NCBI RefSeq assembly: GCF_003590095.1
Contig: NC_039490.1
Coordinates: forward strand, 10,681,834-10,745,833
Source of the DNA: Trichoplusia ni
Lineage: Eukaryota > Arthropoda > Insecta > Lepidoptera > Noctuidae
DNA length: 64,000 bases
Direction: 5' to 3'
The position numbers were made by a program, and so were the translations under genes. Positions 9,501-20,280 of the stretch are shown here, one piece after another. Below the pieces are notes generated by a model. That model saw only the letters and a program-made list of their open reading frames with translations, was not told the DNA's origin and did not search any database. The stretch's first letter is position 1. Every line of letters starts with the position of its first letter.

Positions 9501-12223
9501 ATTATGAAGAAATAAGGCCACGTGTGTGTAATGATCATGTTGGTATCTGTGTGTGAGCGAGTACACGTGTGTGCAGGTGCGGGGCTCGGAGCTGAGCGCG
9601 GGCGCGCGCCTGTGGGGCTCGGGCGGCGACACCGCGCGCGCGCAGCCCGCCCGCCGCGCACAGGTCAGTATGCGATGGACATGGTACTTCTGTGACTTTC
9701 TATGTATAGTCATCACTTTAAATATGTTATGCTGATTGTACTTGGTTGAGGACACCAAACCCACTAAGCGGGATGTGTAGCGGGTCCGATCCCCGCGAAG
9801 CATTAAATTCCTTAATTTGAAGTCGTTTTTATAGTTAAAGCCTGTTTATATGCTGTTGAATTAATTTTCATTTCTTATACCTATATTCGTTTAAGGCCCG
9901 ATTTTTCAATCGAGAGATAACTTTTTAACAGCGGAATAAATATGGCCGTTTGACATATTTTCTATACAAAAACTGTCAAAAGTCAAACATATTCGTCGAA
10001 TAAGTTATCTAGCGATTGAAAAATCGGCCCTTTATAAAATAAAGTTGTTTGCAAAACTCATTGAACTGTGATACCAATATACCGAGTGATGTGTTCAGCT
10101 GGGCGCTCGTAAAGGCGGGCTCGGCGCGACCAAGGTGGCCGCCAACTTCGACGACATCGAGCGAGAGGCCATCATGGCAGAGAAGCTTAAGATGGAGGTT
10201 CGAATCAATGCTTTTGATTAAATTTACTTAGATATTAGACAAACAGAACATGTGAGACAGACAAAGTAAGAACGCGAGAAGCGGTCATCACGTCTAACCG
10301 ACTGAGCACTTCGGAGTCACTGGTTCAATTTCCGCGTACAGCATGCATTTGTGTGATCCTAGTTTATTTAAAAAAGTAATATTTAAGAATTATCTGAACT
10401 ATTGGCTGTTGATTGAAAATTAGACTTTTTTTAAATTAACTGTCGCAAAAAAATCCATGAAGCAGATGTGTTGGGTATTCTTGTATTCGCGTGTAGTTAC
10501 CGAGTACGATGTTGCAGGCGAAGGCGTCGGAGAGCGCGGCGACGCTGGAGAGCGTGGAGCAGGAGGTGGCGTCGCTGCGGCTCGCCTACCGCGCGCCCGC
10601 CGCCGCGCCGCACGCCGACAGGCTGGGCATCGCGCAGGCCAGCCGCGTCGGTCGCTCGTGAGTGTGAGCACACCTGCAGTAGCGGGAAACAGGGCCCCAA
10701 TCTATAGTAGAAGTCTGTTTAGACCGCCAGGCAGATTAAAAAAGTAAAGAAATGAAGAAAAATGTAGTTAAGTATGGCAGGTCGGGGCTAAAAACATCGT
10801 TTGCTAGTAGTTACTTGTTAGTGACGTCACACAATATTTAACTGTATATCACTGAATCCTCTTCTTTTCCTGTTTGCATTTGTGAGCCGTTTGAGCTTAC
10901 ACAAAATGATCTGTCTTTTAACTATTATTGTATTCTGAGCTACGTATTTATGTGTCGTGTCCAGCGGCGTGTCGCACTCGGCCACCTCGGACATGACGGT
11001 GATCGAGCAGGAGGACGCGCCCGCGCCCCGCGCCGCGCTCGACGACATCGATGACTTCACCTCCTCCTTCACCATGATCAGGTACGTTCAGCTCAAACTG
11101 ATGCACATGTATCAGAAAAGTGAAACAAAAATGCCATCAGTTGATCTAAGTTTGTATTGGCGAAGCAAAAAATAGGTATTATAATATGAAAAGAGTGTAT
11201 TTCTGATAATTGAAGGGTAGGGTGAAATACGTGTAGTGATATAATGATGTGTGTCGGATGTGTGCAGGAGCGAGCCGTTCGGGTCGCGCTCGCTGGAGTC
11301 GCTGGGCGGGTCGGGGGGCGGGGCGGGGGGCGCGGGGCGCGTGTCCCCGCCCGCGCGGCCCGTGCACAGCATGTTCTCGGCGGGCCCCGCGCCGGGCCCC
11401 GCGGCGGGCCCCGCGGCGGCCGCCAGCCCGCCGCCGCACAAGTCGCGCGCGCGCCGCCCCGAGCCCGTCGAGGACGACTCCGCCGTCAAGAAGTTCGGCT
11501 CCGCCAAGGCTATCAGCTCCGCGCAGTTCTTCGGAGAACAGGTCACTACTCGCTTACGTTACTGCCAAATATTCATGAAAAGTCAGAAAGTCGTCGCTAC
11601 ATTTGATGCGTGTGTCTCGTGCAGGACTCGAGCTGGGAGCGGGACTCGAACCTGTCCCGCTTCCAGGGCAGCACGAGCATCTCGTCTGCGGAGTACTTCG
11701 GGGGCGACGCGCCGCGCGCGCAGCGCCAGCCCGGCTTCAGCGTCGCCGCGCCAGACCTCGACGAGGTATGGTTTGAGCGTTATTAAAGAAATTAGAGGCA
11801 TTTACAAGTAAGCAACTGTTCCCGCTCTGACTGCACGATTAGCAGAATAGTTGAGGTCAACATGCCTAACCCTTTGAGCGCAACGTGTCGAAAGTTCGAT
11901 CCCCGCGTAGAACAAGCATTTTAGTGATCCACCAAAGATTGTCCTGAGTCTGGGTGTCTTTGTGCCTCAGACTTGAATGTTTATAAAATCCACCGCGATA
12001 CAAGGATTAAATTCTAAGGATTCCATTGTATCGCGGGAGTGGTTTTTTTTTAAAAGACTATTATTTTTGTAAAATAATTGTTACCTAACCTATTTACTCA
12101 AGCTGTTTGCGTGTGTTGCAGGTGCGGGAGTCAGTCCGCGCGGGCGTGACGCGCGTGGCGGGCCGCCTGTCGTCGCTGGCCAACGGCGTCGTGTCCTCCA
12201 TCCAGGAGCGCTACGGGTACTAG
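6518..12223 (+). CDS. ArfGAP3: ADP-ribosylation factor GTPase-activating protein 2/3 type
   Basis: Stimulates GTP hydrolysis on Arf1 during COPI coat cycling at the Golgi. Eleven exons, 492 aa, close to the family's roughly 500: 6518-6592, 6668-6859, 7096-7227, 8069-8188, 9577-9663, 10099-10197, 10518-10657, 10965-11081, 11268-11541, 11625-11765, 12122-12223; all junction phases agree. The N-terminus carries the ArfGAP zinc finger (C27-x2-C30 ... C47-x2-C50, CFDC ... CLDC), followed by AVHRSLGVH, whose R55 is the catalytic arginine finger. The C-terminal half has the Ser/Phe-rich repeats typical of ArfGAP2/3: KKFGSAKAISSAQFF and STSISSAEYFG. It ends SSIQERYGY. ArfGAP2/3 fits far better than ArfGAP1 because of these repeats. 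A Gly/Ala/Pro-rich stretch in exon 9 is low-complexity. The start lies 9 residues before DIEAIFQRLRSIPSNKVCFDC. Introns hold SINEs and a foldback element. Confidence 0.94.
7228..8068 (+). other. ArfGAP intron 3
   Basis: AT-rich intron between donor AAG|GTCAGT and acceptor GTGCGCAG. Near 7890-7950 there is a short stretch that looks repeat-derived; otherwise nothing. Confidence 0.75.
8189..9576 (+). other. ArfGAP intron 4
   Basis: Intron between donor CAG|GTAACA and acceptor GTGTGCAG. The part around 8560-9200 is less AT-rich than the rest and could be an old insertion, but no family is recognised. Confidence 0.7.
9740..9805 (+). mobile_element. tRNA-derived SINE fragment
   Basis: Contains a B-box-like GGGTCCGATCCCC (9782-9794), as in the promoter of tRNA-derived SINEs. 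It resembles the fragments at 10272 and 11840. It lies in ArfGAP intron 5 and has no usable tRNA fold. Confidence 0.5.
9895..10030. mobile_element. 136-bp foldback MITE
   Basis: The left end GGCCCGATTTTTCAATCG matches the reverse complement of the right end (GGGCCGATTTTTCAATCG) except for a two-base inversion, and the complementarity continues into GATAACT. Flanks TTAA and TTTA suggest a short AT-rich target duplication. A non-autonomous DNA element in ArfGAP intron 5. Confidence 0.7.
10272..10365 (+). mobile_element. tRNA-derived SINE fragment
   Basis: Reads AAGCGGTCATCACGTCTAAC, then GACTGAGC and a degenerate B box TGGTTCAATTTCC, then TTGTGTGATCC. The same order of blocks occurs at 11840-11940. 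It lies in ArfGAP intron 6. Confidence 0.55.
11840..12058 (+). mobile_element. tRNA-derived SINE, most complete copy of its family here
   Basis: Begins with a tRNA-like head carrying AGTTCGATCCCC (11893-11904). The body TCTGGGTGTCTTTGTGC and the tail GCGGGAGTGG before a T run are shared with the fragment at 55272-55368. It sits in ArfGAP intron 10 and is diverged, so it is an old copy. Confidence 0.65.
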
Positions 12224-13569
12224 CCCACGCCGCACACCTGACACCCCCCTCTCCCCCCGCCCTCCCCCGTTAGCCCATACCCTACCTAGCAACGATAACT
12301 TTTGTGACAAATATATTATTATAAAGTTTATTTTGTATACAAATTAATTAAGTGTCTGATGCAAGTTGTATTGTCATGGTTGAAGCAGTTCTGATGAAAA
12401 TATTAATTTGTTCGAGTACCTAATGCCGATGATGATCTTATTCGCACAGCATCGCGGCTCGCGTGTCGCGCCCCCGACGTGTAAATATGTATTATAGTGA
12501 AGTGTATAGCGTAGCCGCGCCCCCGCGCCCCGCCCCGCCCGCGCCCCCGCGCCCTCCGCGCCGCTGTACACGGTGCCCCGCATCGCTGCTGACGTTACTT
12601 ATAGTATTCATATTCTTTAGGGTTCCATGGCGGCGACATCTGTACTACTTAGTAGTTATAATGCCTGCATATGTCCGCACTCTCGCTATCGCATTCCAAA
12701 TTCTAATATTATTCGTTTATTTTGTCGGATTTGATAGTAACTAGTAAATGTTGCATTAATCCTAACATACTAAGCCACACTGTGTGCGCGTCCGCAGGTA
12801 GTGTGGCTTGGTGTAGCAACGAAGCATTTATCTTTATTTATTTATATGTGAAAGTTTGGTGATAGATAATTTTTATTTTCATATACAGTTAAGTTGACGT
12901 TAGTACGAAACTGGTGACAGTAGGGTCGAGTGCTCACGCCCAGACAAGCGGCGTGAGCGCGGCAAGGCCCGGCGCACACCGAGCGCGCCGCGCCCCGTTA
13001 CACCCACACTCGCTGCTTCACTACTTTGACACTGTTTGTAGCGTGACGCTCGGTGTGCGCTCACCCTAAGTCGTATATAAGCATGATTGATTTAGAGTTT
13101 ATTTTTTATGATCTACCGTAAGTTTGTTTCGAATTATAATTAAGATAAGTGGGCCGACACCGCTAAGTACCGGCGTGTCGTGTCGGCCGCGCCCTTCGTG
13201 TGGGACGCCGCTTGGAGAGTAAGACGCGGACGCGACGTTCATAGTTCATTGAACATTTGTATAGTAATAGAACTTTGTTTTAGATATTAATTATTGATAT
13301 AAATATACAAAATTATATTTGCTATCTACTGTTTTATTTCATCACATTATATATTATCTACGTTTTCTTAATTAAAATAACGGAGTAAGTATTGGAAATA
13401 AAATATTGTTAAAAAATAAATAGAAATATATTTATAAAATCCACAGCACAATGCCATTTAAGCTGTTGTTGACAATGCGTGTTGCCGTCTCAAAATGTCA
13501 TTCAATCAATAGTATTGCATTCTACTGGTTCCACCCGAGTCGTGTCGAGCGGGGTCTGCCCCGCACGCG
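12224..13569. other. ArfGAP 3' UTR and convergent spacer to TRM13
   Basis: No coding exon is visible between the two convergent stop codons. On the minus strand an AATAAA (plus 13333-13338) could be the TRM13 poly(A) signal. No clear AATAAA follows the ArfGAP stop closely; one at about 13398 is possible, which would make the two transcripts overlap. Confidence 0.5.
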
Positions 13570-15494
13570 TCATGTTCGCTTGCTGGCGACGACGCAGATG
13601 TTCTCTGGCGACACGCTGCTGGGCACGAAGCGGCACAGCGTGGCCGAGAAGCCGCGCTCGCGCAGGAACTGCACGCGCGCCCAGTCCAGCACCCGCTTGG
13701 CGCGCCGCCCCGCCGCCGCGCGCCCCTCCGCCCCCGCCGCGCGCCCCTCCGCCCCCGCCGCGCGCCCCTCCGCCCCCGCCGCGCGCCCCTCCGCCCCCGC
13801 CGCGCGCCCCTCCGCCCCCGCCGCGCCCCGCGAGCGCCCCGTCCCGCACGTGGCCCACGACACGATGCCCAGCATCACGTTGAACTCGTCGCCACTGATG
13901 CCCAACTCCTAGGGAAACGCGATCCAATCAGATTTCTGGCAATCAGTTCATAGCCAACGTTAGTTGTCCGACACGGTTCGCGAGCCGAGTCTCACCTGTA
14001 AGTGTCGGTTGGCGACGAAGGCGGCGCGCTCGCAGCGGTGATGGCAGCACGTGGCCAGCACGATGCCGCGCGTCTTGTCCAGCACGCCCTCCGCCGCGAT
14101 ACAGCGCAGCGCGTAATCTGCACGAACACATCCGCAACGTGAACATCAATATACCAAACAAAGACAGAGCTAATAGGTGTGCAAGGTTGTGAACCGACCA
14201 GTGGCGACCCCGCACAGATGCTTGGCGAGCCCGACGAGCGCGCGGCAGGCGGCCACGCGCGGCACCCGCTCCAGCGCCAGGTGCGCGAGGTCCGCCCGCA
14301 GGCGCAGCGCCGCGCGGCCGCGCAGCTTGTTGTCGCGCTTGTGCCGCAGCGACGCGCGGTCCACCAGCAGCGCCGCGCTCGCGCCGCCCTCCTCACACCA
14401 AGCGTTACATGCGTAGTACGACAAATGCCCTAACACACAACTTTAACGTCAAAAAAAGACATTCTATTTTATAAATTCTATTTTAATAATAATAAAACAT
14501 GTTTTTTTGTTTAATGTAATATGTTTAATTATAATATATACCTTTACCAGCCCCTAGTTCTACATAGCATGTGTTCTCAGACACCAGGCCCTCGTCCTCC
14601 ACTAGCCACAGCAGGCTGGACACTTGACGCAGGTGGCGCAGGGAGCTCTCTGCTCGGTCACTCTCTGAGAACTCTTCCATCACTGTACTGTGGATGGGGT
14701 GCTCCTGTGCAGTTGTTATGTGATCCTTTACATAGGCTGCAGACAAAAATACCTGCTTGTTATGCAATTATCAATTAAACCCTTACTAAAAATATGTTAT
14801 AGTCATACATTAAATAGTAGAACATAAGTGATACTCACTTTCATATATTAAGTCAACTTTCTCTATGACTTGTGTGATTGTCTCTTTGGGTATCTCACTT
14901 AGAGGCTTGCGGAGAAACCCCTCCGTCTCTGTGGGGGCATTGATGTTGGGAACAATATATGGTGGCTGTTCTGTGGCCCGGGCATTGCAGATAGAGAGAT
15001 GCTTCTCTAGTTTGCTCACATACACAGTGCTGAAATCCATCCATCCACTATAATATCTCATCAAGAGCAGGGCTTTATTATTTACTCTCAACAGCTGTAT
15101 ACTTACTGTTTAGGGTCGTTTGGACATGGAATACGGGTGTCATCCTAAAAATTTGGAGCAGTTTCAATATTTATTTGTTTGTAAATACAATGGGTAGTTG
15201 TCCCTTGACTACCTGTACAGCATATTGAAGTAAAAGTTGTTTAATTTACGGAGAAATGGTATGTTATCAAAGATCGCATTACATTTAGCAATTCATTCAA
15301 ACTAAACTAGAGTAAGCAGGTCTAGCTACCTGACCATCATCAGTCTTCGGTTGAGGTTCATGTTCGCCGCAATAATGACGACCCGGGCGGACTGTCATAC
15401 GGCATAATCGTTTCTTCCTCACTACAAAGTATTGACATTGTGGTTCAGTTAAAGTGGCACTTAATGGCTGAATTTGCACCGAAGAATCAGTCAT
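13570..15494 (-). CDS. Trm13: tRNA:Xm4 2'-O-methyltransferase TRM13
   Basis: Uses AdoMet to 2'-O-methylate position 4 of the acceptor stem of certain tRNAs. Seven exons, 426 aa: 15494-15330, 15144-15107, 15029-14839, 14736-14542, 14429-14199, 14117-13996, 13908-13570; every phase agrees. The N-terminus has the TRM13 CCCH zinc finger (residues 20-44, CQYFVVRKKRLC ... CGEH), then a CHHC U11-48K-type finger (CPNDPK, H, ... KHLSIC). The AdoMet-binding loop is VELGAGKGHLSYY (about 190-202), followed by RASLRHKRDNKLR and the family signature ATCCHHRC. The last exon carries a 21-bp minisatellite giving five GAEGRAA repeats between WATCGTG and the conserved SPEN segment, probably a variable surface loop. 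The start is the first Met before the zinc finger. Confidence 0.94.
13715..13819. repeat. 21-bp minisatellite, five copies, inside the TRM13 last exon
   Basis: Five near-identical 21-bp units of GC-rich sequence. The unit length is a multiple of three, so copy-number change keeps frame; on the minus strand each unit encodes GAEGRAA. Confidence 0.9.
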
Positions 15495-15924
15495 GTCGTA
15501 TAATTATAATTAATCTTATAATATGTTATGGTTTAGTCGGTATTTGTATATCTACTGAGGTTATGTGATGACGTTGTCTTGACACTTGACAGTTGACATT
15601 TTCAATTTGTTACAATTGTTACCAGTTGGGACTTCACCATTAAACATCTCTGTGCATTAAACAATGTTTTTATAGTTTTTTTTATTTGTTTACTTCCTCT
15701 TATAACATTCATTCGTCTTTATTTTTTAACAAAAGTATAGTGCATTAAATTTTAGATTTAGGTACTTTTTAGTTTTATTGCTAACCTATAACTGGTGTGA
15801 TTCCAATTTTATTATGGTGCAACATTTGTTATTTGTACGTCAACAATATTTTAGGTTAGGCGTCGCATCATATTTGTTAAGTTTTGTTTTTCTTTCTCGT
15901 ATTATGTAGTATTGGTGATGCAAA
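15495..15924. promoter_or_regulatory. Divergent promoter region, TRM13 and OGFOD1
   Basis: About 430 bp between opposed start codons, AT-rich, with TGATGACGTTG at about 15567 as a CRE-like motif. A shared bidirectional promoter is inferred from spacing only. Confidence 0.6.
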
Positions 15925-18639
15925 ATGAGTTCGCCCAGTAGAGATAATGAGGAACCGTCATCGAGTACGGCGCCGGCCGACGAGGGTCCAGGCAGCAGCG
16001 GCAGTGGCGCGGAAGCCCGGCCGCCCGCCAAGCGCAGGATGTCCAGCACAGTGATCGAGATCTCAGACACGGATACGGATGACTCCGACGTGTGTGCCGT
16101 CAACTCTTACCAGGCCTCCGCTGACGAAGTCAAGAGGATTCGCGGAGGTTAGCTCTGATGCATTTTTTGTTCGTAGTCAATTGCGCGGGAAACTTGAATT
16201 GTCGAGCAAAAATGTTAATTGATGATGTTTACTAACAAGATTGGGTGATGGTTCAGTTTTCAACGCGTATTCCTAAAGTTAAAGATATATATGTACGAAT
16301 AAGATATAGTACTCTGTACAATGTGCATCTTTAGCACAATAAGTCTGTTGTTTACAACTTAGTGATGTGTCATCTACTGTGAACTGTTTGTGGGGGTGAG
16401 AGCTGTGGTGAGCTGTGCTCCAAGACAAAGAACTTATACCATATGTAACGATGTTTTGCAACTGTTATAGTTACCAATGCTGTAATTAGAATACTGTTTG
16501 TACATATGTTTGATTGATTGTCTCATGATTATTCCAGCAGACTACTCGTCATCCTCCTCGTCATCGGAGTACAGCTCTGATTCGGAGGCATCCTGGGAGG
16601 ATGACTCCATACTGGTGGAGGATGATAAGGCTGATGTCAAAGCTGTTAAAGCACAGCTGAACCCCAGAGCTAACAGGATGGATGACCCAAAGTTTAACCC
16701 TAAGATTAAGGTATTTGTATACCCCTAGAAGTTTATAGGACATGTTCATCATTGACCAGCAATTAACAAAATATTTTGTTTGTAGGCACAAGAGTTAATA
16801 GACAGATTACAATTAAATTGGAAAGAACAGAAAGATTTCAAGAGTCCAGAAGTTACCCTTACATGTGAACCATTTAGACTGTGCCTGCTGCACGACTTCC
16901 TGGAGAACCCTGAGATGATCAACAACATAGTGGATGACATGAACACGTTGGACTGGTCCCGCAAGAAGATGGATCTGTATGAGTTTCACCAGACTGCAGA
17001 CTTGGCCAGCCTCACATGGCAGCGGAGCATCAGAGGCATTTATGAGCTGCTCAAGACTGAAGTCATGAGCTGGGTTAGTAGCATTCCAGCCTCTTTAGAA
17101 CAGAAGCTACAGCAGTCAGTATTACAGCATGAGTGTTGTGTTGTGTGCAGGTGTCGGCGGTGACGGGGCTGCGGCTGCGCTCGGTGTCGGCGTCGTGCTC
17201 GCTGTACGGGCCCGGCGACCACCTGCTGGTGCACGACGACCTGCTGGCCGACCGCCGCGTGGCCTTCATCCTGTACCTGGCGCCCTGGCGCCCGCCCGCC
17301 CCGCAACACGCGCCGCTAGAGAACGGCGCCGGCGACCGACAGGTGCCCACCAGCACTATCTGTACACATCATTGCTGGAATCTAACTCAAAGTACCTATT
17401 AGAAAATTAAAACACATTTTGTGTCGGCAGGCGGCGGAGTGGGGCGGCTGGTCGCGCAGCATGGGCGGCGCGCTGCAGCTGCTGGCGCGGGACGCCGCGG
17501 GCCGCCCCACAGAGGTCGTGCACTCCACCAGCCCCAGGAACAACATGCTGGCGTTCTTCAAGGTCGGCCACGAGTCCTACCACCAGGTGAGCTTTTCTTT
17601 CACAACCTTGTTCTCACGTGCACGCCTGTCTCCGTCATCACTGACCGGTTCTGAGTACGCAGGTGGAGGAGGTGTTGTCCCTGGAGCTGCCGCGCCTGTC
17701 CATCAACGGTTGGTTCCACGGCCCCGAGCCCGAGGACGAGCCCGCGATGGAGCCCGAGCCGCCGCCGCTAGAGTTGCCCACGCCGCAGCCACCGCACTCT
17801 GATATTGTAAGGCAGCTAATTATATCTTCTGACCTTTTCGGTTATTAAACACATTGAAATTAGAAATTTATCTTTACAATGCTTGCGGTGCAGGTTGTTT
17901 TGAATCAGTGGATAGAGGCGACGTACATGTCCCCGCGCAGCCGCATGCAGATCCAGACACAGATGGAGCGCGAGAGCGAGGTCTGCCTGCGAAACCTGTT
18001 CCTGCCCGAAAAGGTGCAGGAACTGATGGAGGCTCTCGAGGATCCAGGTCTGTAGTCGGCACCATGAGCTGCCTCGATATAAAGCGAGCGGACGCGGCCA
18101 GTAACGTGCGGTGTGTTACAGACGTGCAGTGGGAGTGGGTGGGGCCGGCCGACCAGCGGCGCTACCGGCGCGTGGCGGGCGCGTGGCTGGCGGCGGGCGG
18201 CGCGCACGCCGTGCGCCAGGCGCTGCTGCTGTTCTCCAGCGCCGCCTTCGTGCGCCTGCTGGGCGACTGCACGGACCTGGCGCTGGCGCGGCTGGAGCGG
18301 CCCGAGCTGCAGCGCTGGGGCCCGGCCGACTACACGCTGCTGCCGCCGCGCGCGCACTACGCGGCGCCGCGCCTGGACGCGCTGCTGTACCTGGGCGCGG
18401 CCGGCGCGCTGTGCGGCGGCCACACCACGTACGTGGCGCCCGAGGACGGGGGCGCGGGGGGCGCGGGGGGCGCGGGCGGGGGCGCGGACGCGGCGCTGGT
18501 GAGCGTGCCGCCGGCGCACAACGCGCTGTCGCTGGTGTACTGCGACGCGGGCGCGGCCTCGTTCCGCAAGTACGTGAGCCGCCTGACGCTGCCGCCGCAG
18601 CGCTGCTTCTACGTGCTCAGCTGCGTCTACCGCGAGTAG
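15925..18639 (+). CDS. sud1: 2-oxoglutarate/Fe(II) prolyl 3-hydroxylase OGFOD1 (sudestada1 type)
   Basis: Hydroxylates a proline of ribosomal protein uS12 (RPS23), affecting decoding and termination. Eight exons, 615 aa: 15925-16147, 16538-16710, 16786-17073, 17151-17342, 17431-17586, 17663-17806, 17894-18047, 18122-18639; all phases agree. Residues 1-130 are disordered, acidic and Ser-rich, with DTDTDD and a seven-Ser tract. The double-stranded beta-helix domain shows VHDDLL (H256, D258 as Fe ligands), SYHQVEEVL (H343, third ligand) and PRLSINGWFHG (R355, binds 2-oxoglutarate). The H-to-R gap of 12 equals that of human OGFOD1 as I recall it. The C-terminal half is the second, non-catalytic domain, ending QRCFYVLSCVYRE. 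Longer than human OGFOD1 (542 aa) because of the N-terminal tract and a Gly/Ala-rich insert (18445-18505). Convincing assignment. Confidence 0.95.
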
Positions 18640-19200
18640 CCGCCCGCTGCGCTTGCTATTAGGTTTAATGTCGAACATCGAGATTTATCAAATGTAAATA
18701 TAATTAATTGAAATCGATCTCCGCGTGGGTCGGAGCATTATGAGAACACTGACGGATGCTAACGTTATTATTGGATTTACAAGTTCTGTGTGTGGCCACG
18801 GGTGGCGCTAGTTAGTAAATAATTAGTATTTTGTACGGCATCCCTTGTCGTGCACGAAAATTAATGAAATGTTGATAGTCAACGTGCTATGCTCATTAAT
18901 TTTGATGCACACAAGTACGTAGAAAAAATAATATATTTTTATAATGAGTCGGCGCGGGTCTGTCCGCGCGGTCCCGCGCCGACGGCAGTTGTTACAGTAT
19001 GTGTGTGTATGAGATGTGTTCATGTTCACTTGTGTTAGTTACTATTGTTTTGAGTAATTTTGACATGATAAGGTAATGATAACATTGTGTTACTTACTTT
19101 TTGTACATAATAGACATATTAATTATATGTAAGAGTTCCAAATGATTATTTTTTTTACATCTTTCTCGACCCCTGAATAAATGAGCGTGTTCGGCAAACC
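18640..19200 (+). other. OGFOD1 3' UTR
   Basis: Non-coding sequence following the TAG stop. An AATAAA at 19176-19181 is a good poly(A) signal, giving a 3' UTR of about 560 nt. Confidence 0.6.
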
Positions 19201-20280
19201 TCCGTTACAACTATAACATGATCACTTACGAAAGTAATAGTGCTTTATTCAGACACTGAAGTCTGAATGTGTATTGTATAAAGTTTTATTAGAAGCTCGT
19301 CGCATTACCAGCGTCGTCATTCCCGAAGCTCACACACACAGGCGAGCAGCCAGCTGAGAACAGAAAGGACGTCTCGCGCGCTGACTAAAATAATCATATT
19401 TTCATAGCAATATCCTTTTCATAATATCTAAAGAGTCACGTACCTACATGATTAAAAGATTAAAAATTGAATTCTTGGAACAGCTGTTATATCCTTCAAA
19501 CTAGTACCTACTTAGTGCATCGTAAGTTAATCTCACCTTAGAACTTCGATATAGGTTTTTAATCCGTGATATCGGAGCTCACTACAGGAACACCCCGCGG
19601 CCGCATGAAAGCCGCGCTCCGAGCTAAGCTGCGGATATTGAGCCGGAGCCCCACCTCCTACGTAACGCTATACCGGGGCCGGGGCCCGGGGCCCGGGGCC
19701 CACAGGCCACTTCCTACCTTATATTGCTTAGTTAACTCGCTGCGTACCTACTGCGTGCGATACAAACCGAAATCAACGAGTAATTTATGTTAGCGGTCGG
19801 TCGCTACCCGCCGGTCACCGGACCTGCGCTCGGGGAATACCTCTGCTCTGCCGTGTCGTCTGCTAGCCGCGGTGATTTATTTTTTGATTACCTTTATTAA
19901 GGTAATATTAATCTACTTTTGTAAGACCACTTTTCTTCCAAAGTTAGGAAAAGAAAGGCTCTAATATTATTTTCGTAAAATTTATTTGAAACATCAAAAC
20001 CCTCTCGATGTAAATATGTACGAAGGCACTAAAACTACAAGAGTTGCATTAGTTCCGACAAGTGCGGGAGTATTGCGTCACGTCCGTGGTCTCCGCGGAG
20101 GCAATCAGCGCGAGCCGCGCGCTGTCCGGGCCGCGCAACACGTGACGCCCGCGCGACGTGACGTGACGCCCGCGCGACGCGACGTGACGCCCGCGCGGGA
20201 CGACTCGGCGTTACATCACAGTCATTGTTGTAGTTGTCAACTTTGTGATTAACAAAAATGGTAGGTACTTGATACCGATC
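19201..20280. other. Intergenic, no gene seen
   Basis: AT-rich with GC-rich islands: a nearly palindromic GGGGCC/GGGCCC tract at about 19675-19702, and three CG-rich tandem units at 20141-20199. No ORF here resembles a protein. Confidence 0.6.
20141..20199. repeat. Three tandem ~20-bp CG-rich units
   Basis: The unit CGTGACGCCCGCGCGACG is repeated three times with small changes. Each copy contains TGACG. Confidence 0.75.

Noticed and set aside
11244..11606. Alternative Arg-rich frames over ArfGAP exon 9
   Set aside because: The frame with KKFGSAKAISSAQFF keeps splice phase and family motifs; the others do not.
13451..13912. Plus-strand open frame with PSAPAAR repeats
   Set aside because: It is the antisense reading of the TRM13 minisatellite exon.
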